A DNA stretch of 11,499 bases from Microcaldota archaeon (GTDB taxonomy: Archaea; Micrarchaeota; Micrarchaeia; Micrarchaeales; CABMGC01), in contig JAGWHN010000027.1 of assembly GCA_028866785.1 (NCBI GenBank), positions 1-11,499 of the forward strand. Direction: 5' to 3'. A program made the position numbers and the translations under genes. Numbering within the stretch: position 1 is the first letter of the stretch; each line of letters opens with the position of its first letter. Shown piece by piece: positions 5,402 through 11,397 of this stretch. The notes under the pieces were generated by a model, which was not told where the DNA came from, did not search any database, and was given only the letters and a program-made list of their open reading frames with translations.

Positions 5402-6067
5402 TTATGCGCTGAGCTTTAGCTTGTCGATGTTCTTTAGCTTGCTGATCGCCTTGAGCGCAATGTATGTCGCTACAGAGACGTTGTAGATGTCCCTTGTCCT
5501 TCCTCTTGAGAAGCTCCACACATCCGTGACTCCTGCGACGTCAAGAACCTGCTTTGCTACCTCTCCTGCGACCACGCCGACTCCCCTTGGGGCTGGCATG
5601 AGCTTGACCTCAACAGATCCGCACTTTCCTACCACCTGAAGCGGAAGGCTGTGCTGTGTTCCGCAGCTGCACTCCCATGATCCGCAGCCGAAATTAACAG
5701 AAATCATCTTCTTCTTTGCATCCTTTATTGCCGAATCAATTGCCGGCTTGACCTCAACGTCCTTTCCGGATCCTATTCCGATGTGCCCGTGCCTGTCTCC
5801 GACCACCACAGTTGCCCTGTACTTTCCCTTCCTGTTGTTCTTGGTCATCCTCTGCACTGATGCAACCTCCAGAACCTTTGTCTCAAGGTCTGGGAAGAGC
5901 ATGTCAATAATCTCAACTTCCTTGATTGGCTTCCCGCCCTCGAATATCTGCTCTATGTTGACAATGAGCTTGTTCTTCACCATCTCTCCGATCTTCGTTC
6001 TAGGTGTCCAGCTGTCTGGATTGAACTTGATGACTTCTCTTTCTCTTCTTTCGTATCTCATTGCCAA
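5402..6067 (-). CDS. rps5: Small-subunit ribosomal protein uS5
   Basis: uS5 sits near the mRNA entry channel of the 30S subunit and affects decoding accuracy and helicase activity. The 221-residue protein has a double-stranded-RNA-binding-like N-terminal part (about 50-115) with GKYRATVVVGDRHGHIGIGSG. The archaeal GCGSWECSCG stretch follows, then the C-terminal domain with PAPRGVGVVAGEVAKQVLDVAG and SRGRTRDIYNVSVATYIAL. I take the TTG at 6067 as start, because GTGAT ends 3 nt before it, the same layout as eS4. An ATG two codons further (6061) is an alternative. It is the last gene of the operon; uL30 and uL15, normally next, are absent. Confidence 0.95.
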   Translation of the reverse strand: MAMRYERREREVIKFNPDSWTPRTKIGEMVKNKLIVNIEQIFEGGKPIKEVEIIDMLFPDLETKVLEVASVQRMTKNNRKGKYRATVVVGDRHGHIGIGSGKDVEVKPAIDSAIKDAKKKMISVNFGCGSWECSCGTQHSLPLQVVGKCGSVEVKLMPAPRGVGVVAGEVAKQVLDVAGVTDVWSFSRGRTRDIYNVSVATYIALKAISKLKNIDKLKLSA

Positions 6068-6070
6068 AAT

Positions 6071-6075
6071 ATCAC
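6071..6075 (-). promoter_or_regulatory. SD site overlapping the uL18 stop and setting the uS5 start
   Basis: The minus strand reads AGTGATATTTTGGCAATG. TGA is the uL18 stop and GTGAT the SD. Three nt later comes TTG (6067). The string AGTGATATT is identical to the one before the eS4 ATG, which favours TTG over the ATG 9 nt from the SD. Confidence 0.6.
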
Positions 6076-6656
6076 TTCTTCACTGCCTTAATCTTCTCCT
6101 TTGCCTCGACAAAGAGCTTCGGGATTGACTCGACCTGAATCTTTCCCTTTATGTACTCTCCGAACTGCCTCTCGTACACCTTCTGCTCTTTCTCCTTAAG
6201 TGCCTTTGCGTACTCCGCAAGGAGGGTTCCGTTGTACATCTTCTCCTCTATCTCAAAGTTGCCCCTTAGCTTCATTCCGTTGTCGATGCATCCCTTTGCG
6301 AAAACGAATGGTATCGAGTTCACGACGGGTGAGCTAAGTCCAATGTCAAGTATGAATTCATTCTTCCTGTCCGCCTCCTTTAGCTTTGAGACGAGCAGCA
6401 TTCCTGTGAGGTATGCAGTTGATCTGTTTCCCCTGCTTGGCCATCCCATCTTCATTAGCTCGTTTGAGTCGGCGCTGTAGAGGACCATGTCCCCCTTCTC
6501 TGCGTATCTTATCACCTGCCCGATGATCTTTCTGTTGCTCTTCCTTACGACTACCCTGTCGATGTTGCCCTTGACTAGCGCGAGCCTCTTTGCGTAGTTG
6601 GTCTTCGACTCCTGCCTTCTTCTGAATTTTAATTCCTGGATGTTGTGCCTTACCAT
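6072..6656 (-). CDS. rpl18: Large-subunit ribosomal protein uL18
   Basis: uL18 binds 5S rRNA and helps build the central protuberance together with uL5. The 194-residue protein has the archaeal features: YAKRLALVKGNIDRVVVRKSN, then IIGQVIRYAEKGD, SADSNELMKMGW and NRSTAYLTGML, followed by a charged C-terminal extension (about 150-194) typical of archaeal and eukaryotic versions. The ATG at 6656 is 4 nt after GTGAT, which itself contains the eL19 stop. A GTG three codons upstream is part of that SD and was rejected as start. The 5S rRNA partner is encoded at 3621-3737. Confidence 0.96.
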   Translation of the reverse strand: MVRHNIQELKFRRRQESKTNYAKRLALVKGNIDRVVVRKSNRKIIGQVIRYAEKGDMVLYSADSNELMKMGWPSRGNRSTAYLTGMLLVSKLKEADRKNEFILDIGLSSPVVNSIPFVFAKGCIDNGMKLRGNFEIEEKMYNGTLLAEYAKALKEKEQKVYERQFGEYIKGKIQVESIPKLFVEAKEKIKAVKK

Positions 6657-6661
6657 AAGTA

Positions 6662-7156
6662 TCACTCGTATGTCTTCCTGATCTTCTCGTTGATCTTTTC
6701 GACTTCAGCTGGCGAGACGATGATTCCCTCTTCCTTCATGTGGAGGACCATCGAGGCCTTGCTCACGAAAGCGTTTCCCTTTACCAAAAGGTAGAACTTC
6801 CTGAACGCCTTCTTGTCGACCTTTTCCGAAAGCCTTAGCTCCCTTAAGAATAATCTCTGTGACCTTACCTTCTTCTCCCAAGTTGCGTTTCCGCCCCTTG
6901 CCTTGAGCGTTCCCTTTCTCCTTCCCGCTCCTCTCTTTCTTCCCTCCTTTCTCTTCTCCCTTAGGATCTTCGACCTCTCTGATAGGTTCTTCTTTGCGGG
7001 AAGCGCGATTATGCTGCCGTTCTTGATTAGCTGCTTGATGTCCTCCCTTGTAAGCGCCTTTGCGATCTCGTCCGTCGACCCTGGCTTGAATCGAATCGCG
7101 CTCTCTCCCCTCTTGAGTACCTGAGCCGCTATTCTCTTTGCAAATAACAATGTCAT
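6662..7156 (-). CDS. rpl19e: Large-subunit ribosomal protein eL19
   Basis: eL19 is an archaeal/eukaryotic protein with a long helix that reaches from the 50S towards the 30S subunit and lies near the peptide exit region. The 164-residue sequence shows the family start FAKRIAAQVLKRGESAIRF, then TREDIKQLIKNGSII, a very basic central segment (about 66-93) with REKRKEGRKRGAGRRKGT, and a C-terminal helical part with LRELRLSEKVDKKAFRKFY. Length is slightly above the usual 150. Its ATG overlaps the eL32 stop (ATGA), and a GGTGA site ends 4 nt upstream, so translation is probably coupled. Confidence 0.96.
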   Translation of the reverse strand: MTLLFAKRIAAQVLKRGESAIRFKPGSTDEIAKALTREDIKQLIKNGSIIALPAKKNLSERSKILREKRKEGRKRGAGRRKGTLKARGGNATWEKKVRSQRLFLRELRLSEKVDKKAFRKFYLLVKGNAFVSKASMVLHMKEEGIIVSPAEVEKINEKIRKTYE

Positions 7157-7542
7157 TTCTTCACCGCTTCTGTCTTCTTTGTCTCCTTTACCTTGTTTGC
7201 AACCCTGATCTTTGCCTTGTCAGCAATTGCCTGAAGCATAATCCTCTTTCTCTTTGAGATGTCGTGCGCGAAAACAATCACCGTGCTCTCCGGCTTGCCC
7301 TTTGCCGCCTCATGCATTTCCTTTTCGTTGTGGACCAGAACCTCCCTCTTTCCGTCTGCCCTCATGTACCTTACTCCTTCCATGTTCTTGTAGCCGACGT
7401 GAGGCGTTGCTCCGTATCCGCTGAGCGCAACCCTCTTCTTGTTGTCTGTTCCCCTCTGCTTTCTCCACCTGTCAGGGATCCTCGACCTGTTCCTTGTGCC
7501 GAATCCTGGAACAACAAATTTTGGATGTGTTTTCTTTTGCAT
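7153..7542 (-). CDS. rpl32e: Large-subunit ribosomal protein eL32
   Basis: eL32 is an archaeal/eukaryotic protein of the 50S surface. The 129-residue sequence matches the family core: HPKFVVPGFGTRNRSRIPD, WRKQRGTDNKKR, then SGYGATPHVGYKNMEGVRY and the C-terminal STVIVFAHDISKRKRIMLQ. The longer archaeal N-terminal extension is lacking, so this is a minimal form. The ATG at 7542 was chosen because it follows GTGAT by 4 nt and matches the conserved core. An upstream in-frame start at 7614 would lie inside uL6. The TGA stop of uL6 is embedded in its SD. Confidence 0.95.
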   Translation of the reverse strand: MQKKTHPKFVVPGFGTRNRSRIPDRWRKQRGTDNKKRVALSGYGATPHVGYKNMEGVRYMRADGKREVLVHNEKEMHEAAKGKPESTVIVFAHDISKRKRIMLQAIADKAKIRVANKVKETKKTEAVKK

Positions 7543-7547
7543 AAGTA

Positions 7548-8075
7548 TCACTCGTCTTTCATTAGGTAAAGTCCGTCCTGGAACACCCTCGTGTCGTGTC
7601 CACACGCATAGCATCCCTTCTTGATGTTTGCGATTGTCTGTGTCACATCGTAGATGTCGACTCCCTTCACCGTTACCTCCTGTCCCTTTACCTCAAGCTT
7701 TGTGTCACCCTGGATGTTTACCTCCCTTGGTATTCTCTCTCCGAAGATGTTCTTGATGAATATGATTTTCCCCTTTACCTCAAGCGAGATTGGGAAGTGA
7801 GCTGAGATTATCTGCAGCCTCTTTGTGACCCCCTTGTCGACTCCCGTTACAGCGTTCTCCATCTCCGTCGCAAAGGCCTGCTCCGCGAGCTTTCCCTTTC
7901 GCATGAGCTTCTTCTCCTTTGTGGATTCCACCGTTATCTTTCCCTCGTGGACCTTCACGGTGACGAACTTGCTGTTGAAGTATTTTGTGGTTCCTCCGTT
8001 CTTCCCCTTGACGGTGATGTGGCTCGTCTCGTGGACATGAGCTTCTACGCCGCTTGGAATTTCTATTGTGAACAT
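7548..8075 (-). CDS. rpl6: Large-subunit ribosomal protein uL6
   Basis: uL6 lies at the base of the stalk next to the sarcin-ricin loop, where elongation factors act. The 175-residue protein has two similar domains (about 1-80 and 85-170). The recognisable end DTRVFQDGLYLM (161-172) is the archaeal/eukaryotic signature. Just before it is CYACGH (155-160), a CxxC-x-H cluster that I do not recall as usual in this family. The ATG at 8075 follows an AGGT site that overlaps the TAG stop of uS8. Length is normal. Confidence 0.96.
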   Translation of the reverse strand: MFTIEIPSGVEAHVHETSHITVKGKNGGTTKYFNSKFVTVKVHEGKITVESTKEKKLMRKGKLAEQAFATEMENAVTGVDKGVTKRLQIISAHFPISLEVKGKIIFIKNIFGERIPREVNIQGDTKLEVKGQEVTVKGVDIYDVTQTIANIKKGCYACGHDTRVFQDGLYLMKDE

Positions 8076-8083
8076 AATCTTAC

Positions 8084-8464
8084 CTAATAAACATACGCTA
8101 GCAGTCTTCCTCCAACCCTCTTCTCCTTTGCTTCCCTGTTTGTCATGATTCCCTTTGATGTTGAAAGTATCAATATTCCAAAGTCCTTGCTTGGAATGAA
8201 CCTTGTCTCGTACTTCTGGAAGTCCTCAAGGTTCACCGCGAACCTTGGCTTGATTATCCCTACGTCGTTGATCCTTCTTGCAAGCTTGATTTTGAGCTTA
8301 AGCGCCCTTCCCTCCTTCATCTCCTCAAAGCTCTCGATGTATCCGTTCTTCTTCATGACCTCGATTACCGCCTTGATGAGCTTGGTGCTGTTGATAGTGC
8401 AGGATCCTAGCCCTGCGTTCTCGTTCACTTTTATTGTGTTGATTGTGTCTGCTAGTAAGTCCAT
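8084..8464 (-). CDS. rps8: Small-subunit ribosomal protein uS8
   Basis: uS8 binds the central domain of 16S rRNA early in 30S assembly. In bacteria it also represses the spc operon; whether that holds here is unknown. The 126-residue sequence begins DLLADTINTIKVNENAG and shows STKLIKAVIEVMKKNGYIESFE. It ends with the RNA-binding part containing STSKGIMTNREAKEKRVGGRLLAYVY (100-126, read in overlapping pieces: STSKGIMTNREA, KRVGGRLLAYVY). The ATG at 8464 lies 10 nt after uS14, with a weak GATGGT site. Length matches archaeal homologues. Confidence 0.96.
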   Translation of the reverse strand: MDLLADTINTIKVNENAGLGSCTINSTKLIKAVIEVMKKNGYIESFEEMKEGRALKLKIKLARRINDVGIIKPRFAVNLEDFQKYETRFIPSKDFGILILSTSKGIMTNREAKEKRVGGRLLAYVY

Positions 8465-8474
8465 GTAAATACCA

Positions 8475-8633
8475 TCATGAAAGTTTCTCGAAGCCCAGGT
8501 TCTTTGCGGTCTCCCTGAAGCATCTCCTGCAAATGTAGAGCCTATACGACCTAATCACTGCCCTTGAGCCTCCGCAGATTCTGCATTTCCTTAGGCCCCT
8601 GCCCCTTTGCTTTAGTTCGTTTCGCATTTTCAT
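8475..8633 (-). CDS. rps14: Small-subunit ribosomal protein uS14 (zinc-binding form)
   Basis: uS14 helps shape the 30S head. This 52-residue protein is shorter than many gene finders accept but clear. It starts MKMRNELKQRGRG and has the zinc-finger pairs Cys17/Cys20 (CRIC) and Cys35/Cys38 (CRRC) around SRAVIRSYRLYI, ending RETAKNLGFEKLS. The four cysteines mark the zinc-binding type that is normal in archaea. The first ATG (8633) is preceded by GGCGATC, one mismatch from the ideal SD; a second ATG at 8627 is possible. It fits exactly between uL5 and uS8, its standard archaeal position. Confidence 0.95.
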   Translation of the reverse strand: MKMRNELKQRGRGLRKCRICGGSRAVIRSYRLYICRRCFRETAKNLGFEKLS

Positions 8634-8646
8634 TTGATCGCCAAAT

Positions 8647-9165
8647 CTACTCGCTTGTTACCTTTGCACCAAAGTGCTTTGTGATGTACGCGATTATCTC
8701 CTCCTTCTTCACCTGCTTGTGGTCAACATCCTCCACGCTCCTGAGTCTCCTTCTTCTCTCGACTCTCCTTCCCACCCTTGAGAAGTTCGCGTTTATGTTC
8801 ATCCCTAGCATTCCTATCTTTGGGTCGTACTTGACTCCTGAGAAGTCGATGTACTCCTTTATTCCAAAGCTAAGTGAATTGTCATTGATTGATCTTTCCT
8901 TTATCGTGTTGTTGTTTGCGTCAAGCGCCCTCTTTAGCATGTCCGCAGCCTCAGCCTTTCTGAGTGTCACCATTGCCCCGATGACCTGCCCCTTCCTTAT
9001 ATTGAGGGATGGGTCTCTCTTCTTTGCGGTTGTCTGTACCGCATTCCTTCCTGTGAGCTTGTGGATCAGAAGCTTTGTGTTTTGGAGCAGCTGGTCGTTT
9101 GAGCCAATACCTATGTTGATGACTAGCTTCTCAAGTTTGATTTCTCTCATAGGATTGTCTGCCAT
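8647..9165 (-). CDS. rpl5: Large-subunit ribosomal protein uL5
   Basis: uL5 binds 5S rRNA and contacts the P-site tRNA from the central protuberance. The 172-residue protein begins with the archaeal NPMREIKLEKLVINIG, then TGRNAVQTTAKKRDPSLNIRK, VTLRKAEAADMLKRAL, and SLSFGIKEYIDFSGVKYDP, all family landmarks. The ATG at 9165 lies 2 nt past the eS4 stop, with a GGTG site 7 nt upstream. Length is normal. Its rRNA partner, 5S, is encoded separately at 3621-3737. Confidence 0.96.
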   Translation of the reverse strand: MADNPMREIKLEKLVINIGIGSNDQLLQNTKLLIHKLTGRNAVQTTAKKRDPSLNIRKGQVIGAMVTLRKAEAADMLKRALDANNNTIKERSINDNSLSFGIKEYIDFSGVKYDPKIGMLGMNINANFSRVGRRVERRRRLRSVEDVDHKQVKKEEIIAYITKHFGAKVTSE

Positions 9166-9167
9166 AA

Positions 9168-9851
9168 TTATGCACCGATTACGATGATGTTGTCGACAAG
9201 CGTCTCGAATGCGCCGTCCTTGCCCTCTATCTTGACTGTCGTGTCCCTAAGCGCCGTTCCCTTCTTTATCTCGGAAATCTTTCCGACGTCAGGGGCGTGA
9301 GCGCCAATCATCACCATGCATTGCGCTCCCTCCTCCAGCTTTAGGACCTTTGAGATCTTCCTGTTTTCAAGTATGACTGAATCATTCACGTTGACTGCCT
9401 TGTCAAAGTGGACTATGTTGCCGTTGTTTAGCCTGATCATCTGCTTCTTTCCCCTCTCTATGTACTTTCCGATGACCTTGAGCGTTCTCTTTCCCTCGCC
9501 CTTGCCAAGCTTCTTTCCCTCGAATGTTCCGTACTTTCCTACGGTGACCAGGTAGCTCTCATCGCTTGGGATGAGCTTGATTATGTCTCCGAGCCCGATT
9601 GGGTACTTCTGGTTCTTCCTCACCCTCCCGTTTATCTCGATCTTTCCGTTGACAATCGCGTTCCTTGCCTCTGCCGCGGTCTTTGCGACCCCGATCTTCT
9701 CGATTAGGAATGTGGCAAGCGCAACGCTAGACTCTAGCGTGTGCCTTCCTGGCATTGGCTTGAGTATGAACTTCGACTGCTTCCTCTCCAGCTTCATGTA
9801 GTTTGGAGATGCGAGTCTCTTCATGTGTTTGCTTCCTCCTTTTGAACCCAT
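9168..9851 (-). CDS. rps4e: Small-subunit ribosomal protein eS4
   Basis: eS4 is an archaeal/eukaryotic 30S protein. The 227-residue sequence shows the N-terminal signature MGSKGGSKHMKRLASPNYMK, an S4-type RNA-binding domain (about 42-95) with TAAEARNAIVNGKIEINGR, a central eS4 domain (about 100-165), and a KOW-like C-terminal region (about 175-220) with QCMVMIGAHAPDVGKISEI. Length is slightly below the usual 235-245. The ATG at 9851 lies 3 nt after GTGAT, which includes the uL24 TGA stop. Confidence 0.96.
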   Translation of the reverse strand: MGSKGGSKHMKRLASPNYMKLERKQSKFILKPMPGRHTLESSVALATFLIEKIGVAKTAAEARNAIVNGKIEINGRVRKNQKYPIGLGDIIKLIPSDESYLVTVGKYGTFEGKKLGKGEGKRTLKVIGKYIERGKKQMIRLNNGNIVHFDKAVNVNDSVILENRKISKVLKLEEGAQCMVMIGAHAPDVGKISEIKKGTALRDTTVKIEGKDGAFETLVDNIIVIGA

Positions 9852-9855
9852 AATA

Positions 9856-10245
9856 TCACTTTGCTGCTGCCTTTGCAGTCTTGAACTGCTCTATCTTTGC
9901 CTGCCTTAGCTTGTCTGACGTGTCAAGCTCTGTTAGGTAGACGTTTGAAGTGTTAATCGGGATGAATCTCTCCTTTCCCTTCATGTTCTTTCTCACGACG
10001 CCCTCAATCTGGATTCTTCCCTTCATGATGTCGACCATTGTGACCTTGCCCGTCTTTCCCTTTTGGGCACCTGCCATGATCTTTACTGTATCCCCCTTTC
10101 GCACCGCAATTGTCCTCTTCTTTATTCCGAGTGTCTTTGCGAGCTCCTTGGAGATGTGAGCGTGAACGAACCTCTGCCTGAAGTGGTGAGGCGCAGTGAA
10201 CCTGAATTTCCTCTGCTTTCTTGGCTTGCTGCTTTGAACGAACAT
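9856..10245 (-). CDS. rpl24: Large-subunit ribosomal protein uL24
   Basis: uL24 starts 50S assembly and sits near the peptide exit. The 129-residue sequence has the archaeal/eukaryotic N-terminal part SSKPRKQRKFRFTAPHHFR, KRTIAVRKGDTVKIMAGAQK with KGKTGKV forming the KOW motif (about 47-75), then a C-terminal tail. The ATG at 10245 lies 4 nt after GTGAT. A GTG three codons upstream is part of that SD and overlaps uL14, so it was rejected. Confidence 0.96.
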   Translation of the reverse strand: MFVQSSKPRKQRKFRFTAPHHFRQRFVHAHISKELAKTLGIKKRTIAVRKGDTVKIMAGAQKGKTGKVTMVDIMKGRIQIEGVVRKNMKGKERFIPINTSNVYLTELDTSDKLRQAKIEQFKTAKAAAK

Positions 10246-10250
10246 AATAA

Positions 10251-10649
10251 TCACACAATCCTTGAGGCGATTCCAGCGACCTTAACGAATCGCTCGACGA
10301 CCTCTCTTGCCATAGCACCCTTTACCTCTGTGCCGATTGGCAAGTTCTCATCATTAATCATAATTCCTGCGTTGTCCTCAAATCGAACACGCATGTTTCC
10401 GCTTCTTCGAATCTCGTCCCTCTGTCTAATAACGACGACTCGAACCGGCTTCTTCAAATAAGTAGCATTTCCCTTTCTGACGCTGGCTGAGATGATGTCG
10501 CCGACTCCTGCGCTTGCCATCCTTCCGTGCTTTCCTCCCTTTCCGATGATGTGGATCATCCTGAACTCAAGTGCGCCGCTGTTGTCTGCGCACACTAGCA
10601 CTGCCCCTGGAACGAGCGTCTTCGATACTCTTGATGATAATCCCTTCAT
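10251..10649 (-). CDS. rpl14: Large-subunit ribosomal protein uL14
   Basis: uL14 lies at the subunit interface and forms bridges to the 30S subunit. The 132-residue protein is a compact beta barrel. Landmarks are PGAVLVCADNSGALEFRMI, KGGKHGRMASAGVGDIISASV, the RKGNA segment, and the C-terminal GTEVKGAMAREVVER. The ATG at 10649 follows a GTGGT site by 3 nt and lies 8 nt past uS17. Length is normal. Its TGA stop is embedded in the SD of uL24. Confidence 0.97.
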   Translation of the reverse strand: MKGLSSRVSKTLVPGAVLVCADNSGALEFRMIHIIGKGGKHGRMASAGVGDIISASVRKGNATYLKKPVRVVVIRQRDEIRRSGNMRVRFEDNAGIMINDENLPIGTEVKGAMAREVVERFVKVAGIASRIV

Positions 10650-10657
10650 GAAACCAC

Positions 10658-10951
10658 TTATTCTCCCTTCTTAACAACAGAAGTTATGACAAAGTTCTTT
10701 GTCTTGCTAAGCTTTCTGCTCTCCGCGATCTTTACCACGTCCCCCTCCTTTGCGCCAATGCACTCCGGATTGTGGGCCGGTATTCTTGATCTCTTTCTGA
10801 GGTACCTTTCGTACTTGTAAATGTATCTTGTGTAATCCCTCTCGACAATCGCGGTCTTCTTTGCCTTTGCGCTCACTATTTTTCCCGTGAACTCAGCCCC
10901 TCTGGTCTTGAGTCCCCCATGTATGGCGCACTTTGGATCTTCGCAAGTCAA
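10658..10951 (-). CDS. rps17: Small-subunit ribosomal protein uS17
   Basis: uS17 binds 16S rRNA early in 30S assembly. The 97-residue protein shows the archaeal start CEDPKCAIHGGLKTRG, the OB-fold core FTGKIVSAKAKKTAIVERDY, then YEKYERYL-like YKYERYLRKRSRIPAHNPEC. It is a little short because the usual N-terminal extension is missing. There is no ATG or GTG in a suitable place. The TTG at 10951, 3 nt after GTGAT, is the only sensible start and places the conserved Cys motif at the very N-terminus. The neighbouring stop of Rpp29 lies inside that SD. Confidence 0.95.
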   Translation of the reverse strand: MTCEDPKCAIHGGLKTRGAEFTGKIVSAKAKKTAIVERDYTRYIYKYERYLRKRSRIPAHNPECIGAKEGDVVKIAESRKLSKTKNFVITSVVKKGE

Positions 10952-10954
10952 TTC

Positions 10955-10959
10955 ATCAC
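10955..10959 (-). promoter_or_regulatory. SD site that decides the TTG start of uS17
   Basis: The minus strand reads AAAGTGATGAATTG. TGA is the Rpp29 stop, GTGAT the SD and TTG the start, 3 nt downstream. The ATG nested in the SD opens only a two-codon frame (ATG AAT TGA). AGTGATGAATTG is identical to the spt5 start region. Confidence 0.65.
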
Positions 10960-11252
10960 TTTTGTTCTCTCTTTCTGTAGTACTTTAGGCTTTTTTCGAT
11001 GCGGTCCTCAGGGCGGAAGCTTATTTCATCCCCCTTTACCACATACGACTTTTTCCCAGAATAAATCCGGAATGTTGCCGTTGCCTTCACAACCTTCTTG
11101 GTTCCATGTTTTGTCTCGAAGAAAAACATGTTTTTTGTTTCATCCACGATTAAGCCTTCCAGCCCCGCCTGTTTTTTGTCCAGGCACTTTATCACTCTGG
11201 CTTTCAGACCGATGAGTTCACCAAGAACGATGTTCTTGTTGTTGTACTGCAT
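10956..11252 (-). CDS. rnp1: RNase P protein subunit Rpp29 (Pop4/Rnp1)
   Basis: Rpp29 is a protein subunit of archaeal RNase P, which trims the 5' leader of pre-tRNA; it normally pairs with Rpp21. The 98-residue sequence shows the family pattern NIVLGELIGLKARVIKCLDK, GLEGLIVDETKNMFFFE, then TKKVVKATATFRIYSGKK and GDEISFRPEDRI, a small barrel with flanking helices. Being placed just before uS17 is the standard archaeal location. It has no SD; a TATA-like box centred 25 nt upstream suggests a leaderless mRNA. It opens the operon, whereas in most archaea uS3, uL29 and others precede it. Confidence 0.93.
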   Translation of the reverse strand: MQYNNKNIVLGELIGLKARVIKCLDKKQAGLEGLIVDETKNMFFFETKHGTKKVVKATATFRIYSGKKSYVVKGDEISFRPEDRIEKSLKYYRKREQK

Positions 11253-11272
11253 GAGAGTCTTTCTTTAATGAC

Positions 11273-11282
11273 ATTTTTATAT
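11273..11282 (-). promoter_or_regulatory. Promoter of the ribosomal protein operon
   Basis: The minus strand reads ATATAAAAAT centred about 25 nt before the Rpp29 ATG (11252). A second AT-rich element, TTTAAATAC, lies further upstream (about 11290-11298). The near box gives transcription start at the start codon, which agrees with the missing SD. Confidence 0.65.
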
Positions 11283-11358
11283 CTAATCAAGTATTTAAAC
11301 CTTGCTTCGCACGTTTTCTTCCATTATCAATTCCCTCTCTAAACGCCCAATAAAAAAG

Positions 11359-11367
11359 ATATAAATA
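11359..11367 (+). promoter_or_regulatory. TATA-like box of the right-edge gene
   Basis: The plus strand reads ATATAAATA. At the usual distance transcription starts near 11389, which coincides with an in-frame GTG (11389-11391) and lies 9 nt before the ATG at 11398. Confidence 0.5.
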
Positions 11368-11397
11368 CGACCAAAAAGATAATGTATCGTGGGAAAT

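Noticed and set aside
7543..7614. N-terminal extension of eL32 up to 7614
   Set aside because: It lies inside uL6 in another frame. The ATG at 7542 has a well-placed SD and matches the conserved core.
8564..9187. A 207-codon open frame on the plus strand opposite uL5 and uS14
   Set aside because: It is rich in Phe, Ser and Leu without any domain, lies fully opposite two certain ribosomal genes, and has no promoter or SD. It is a codon-bias shadow.
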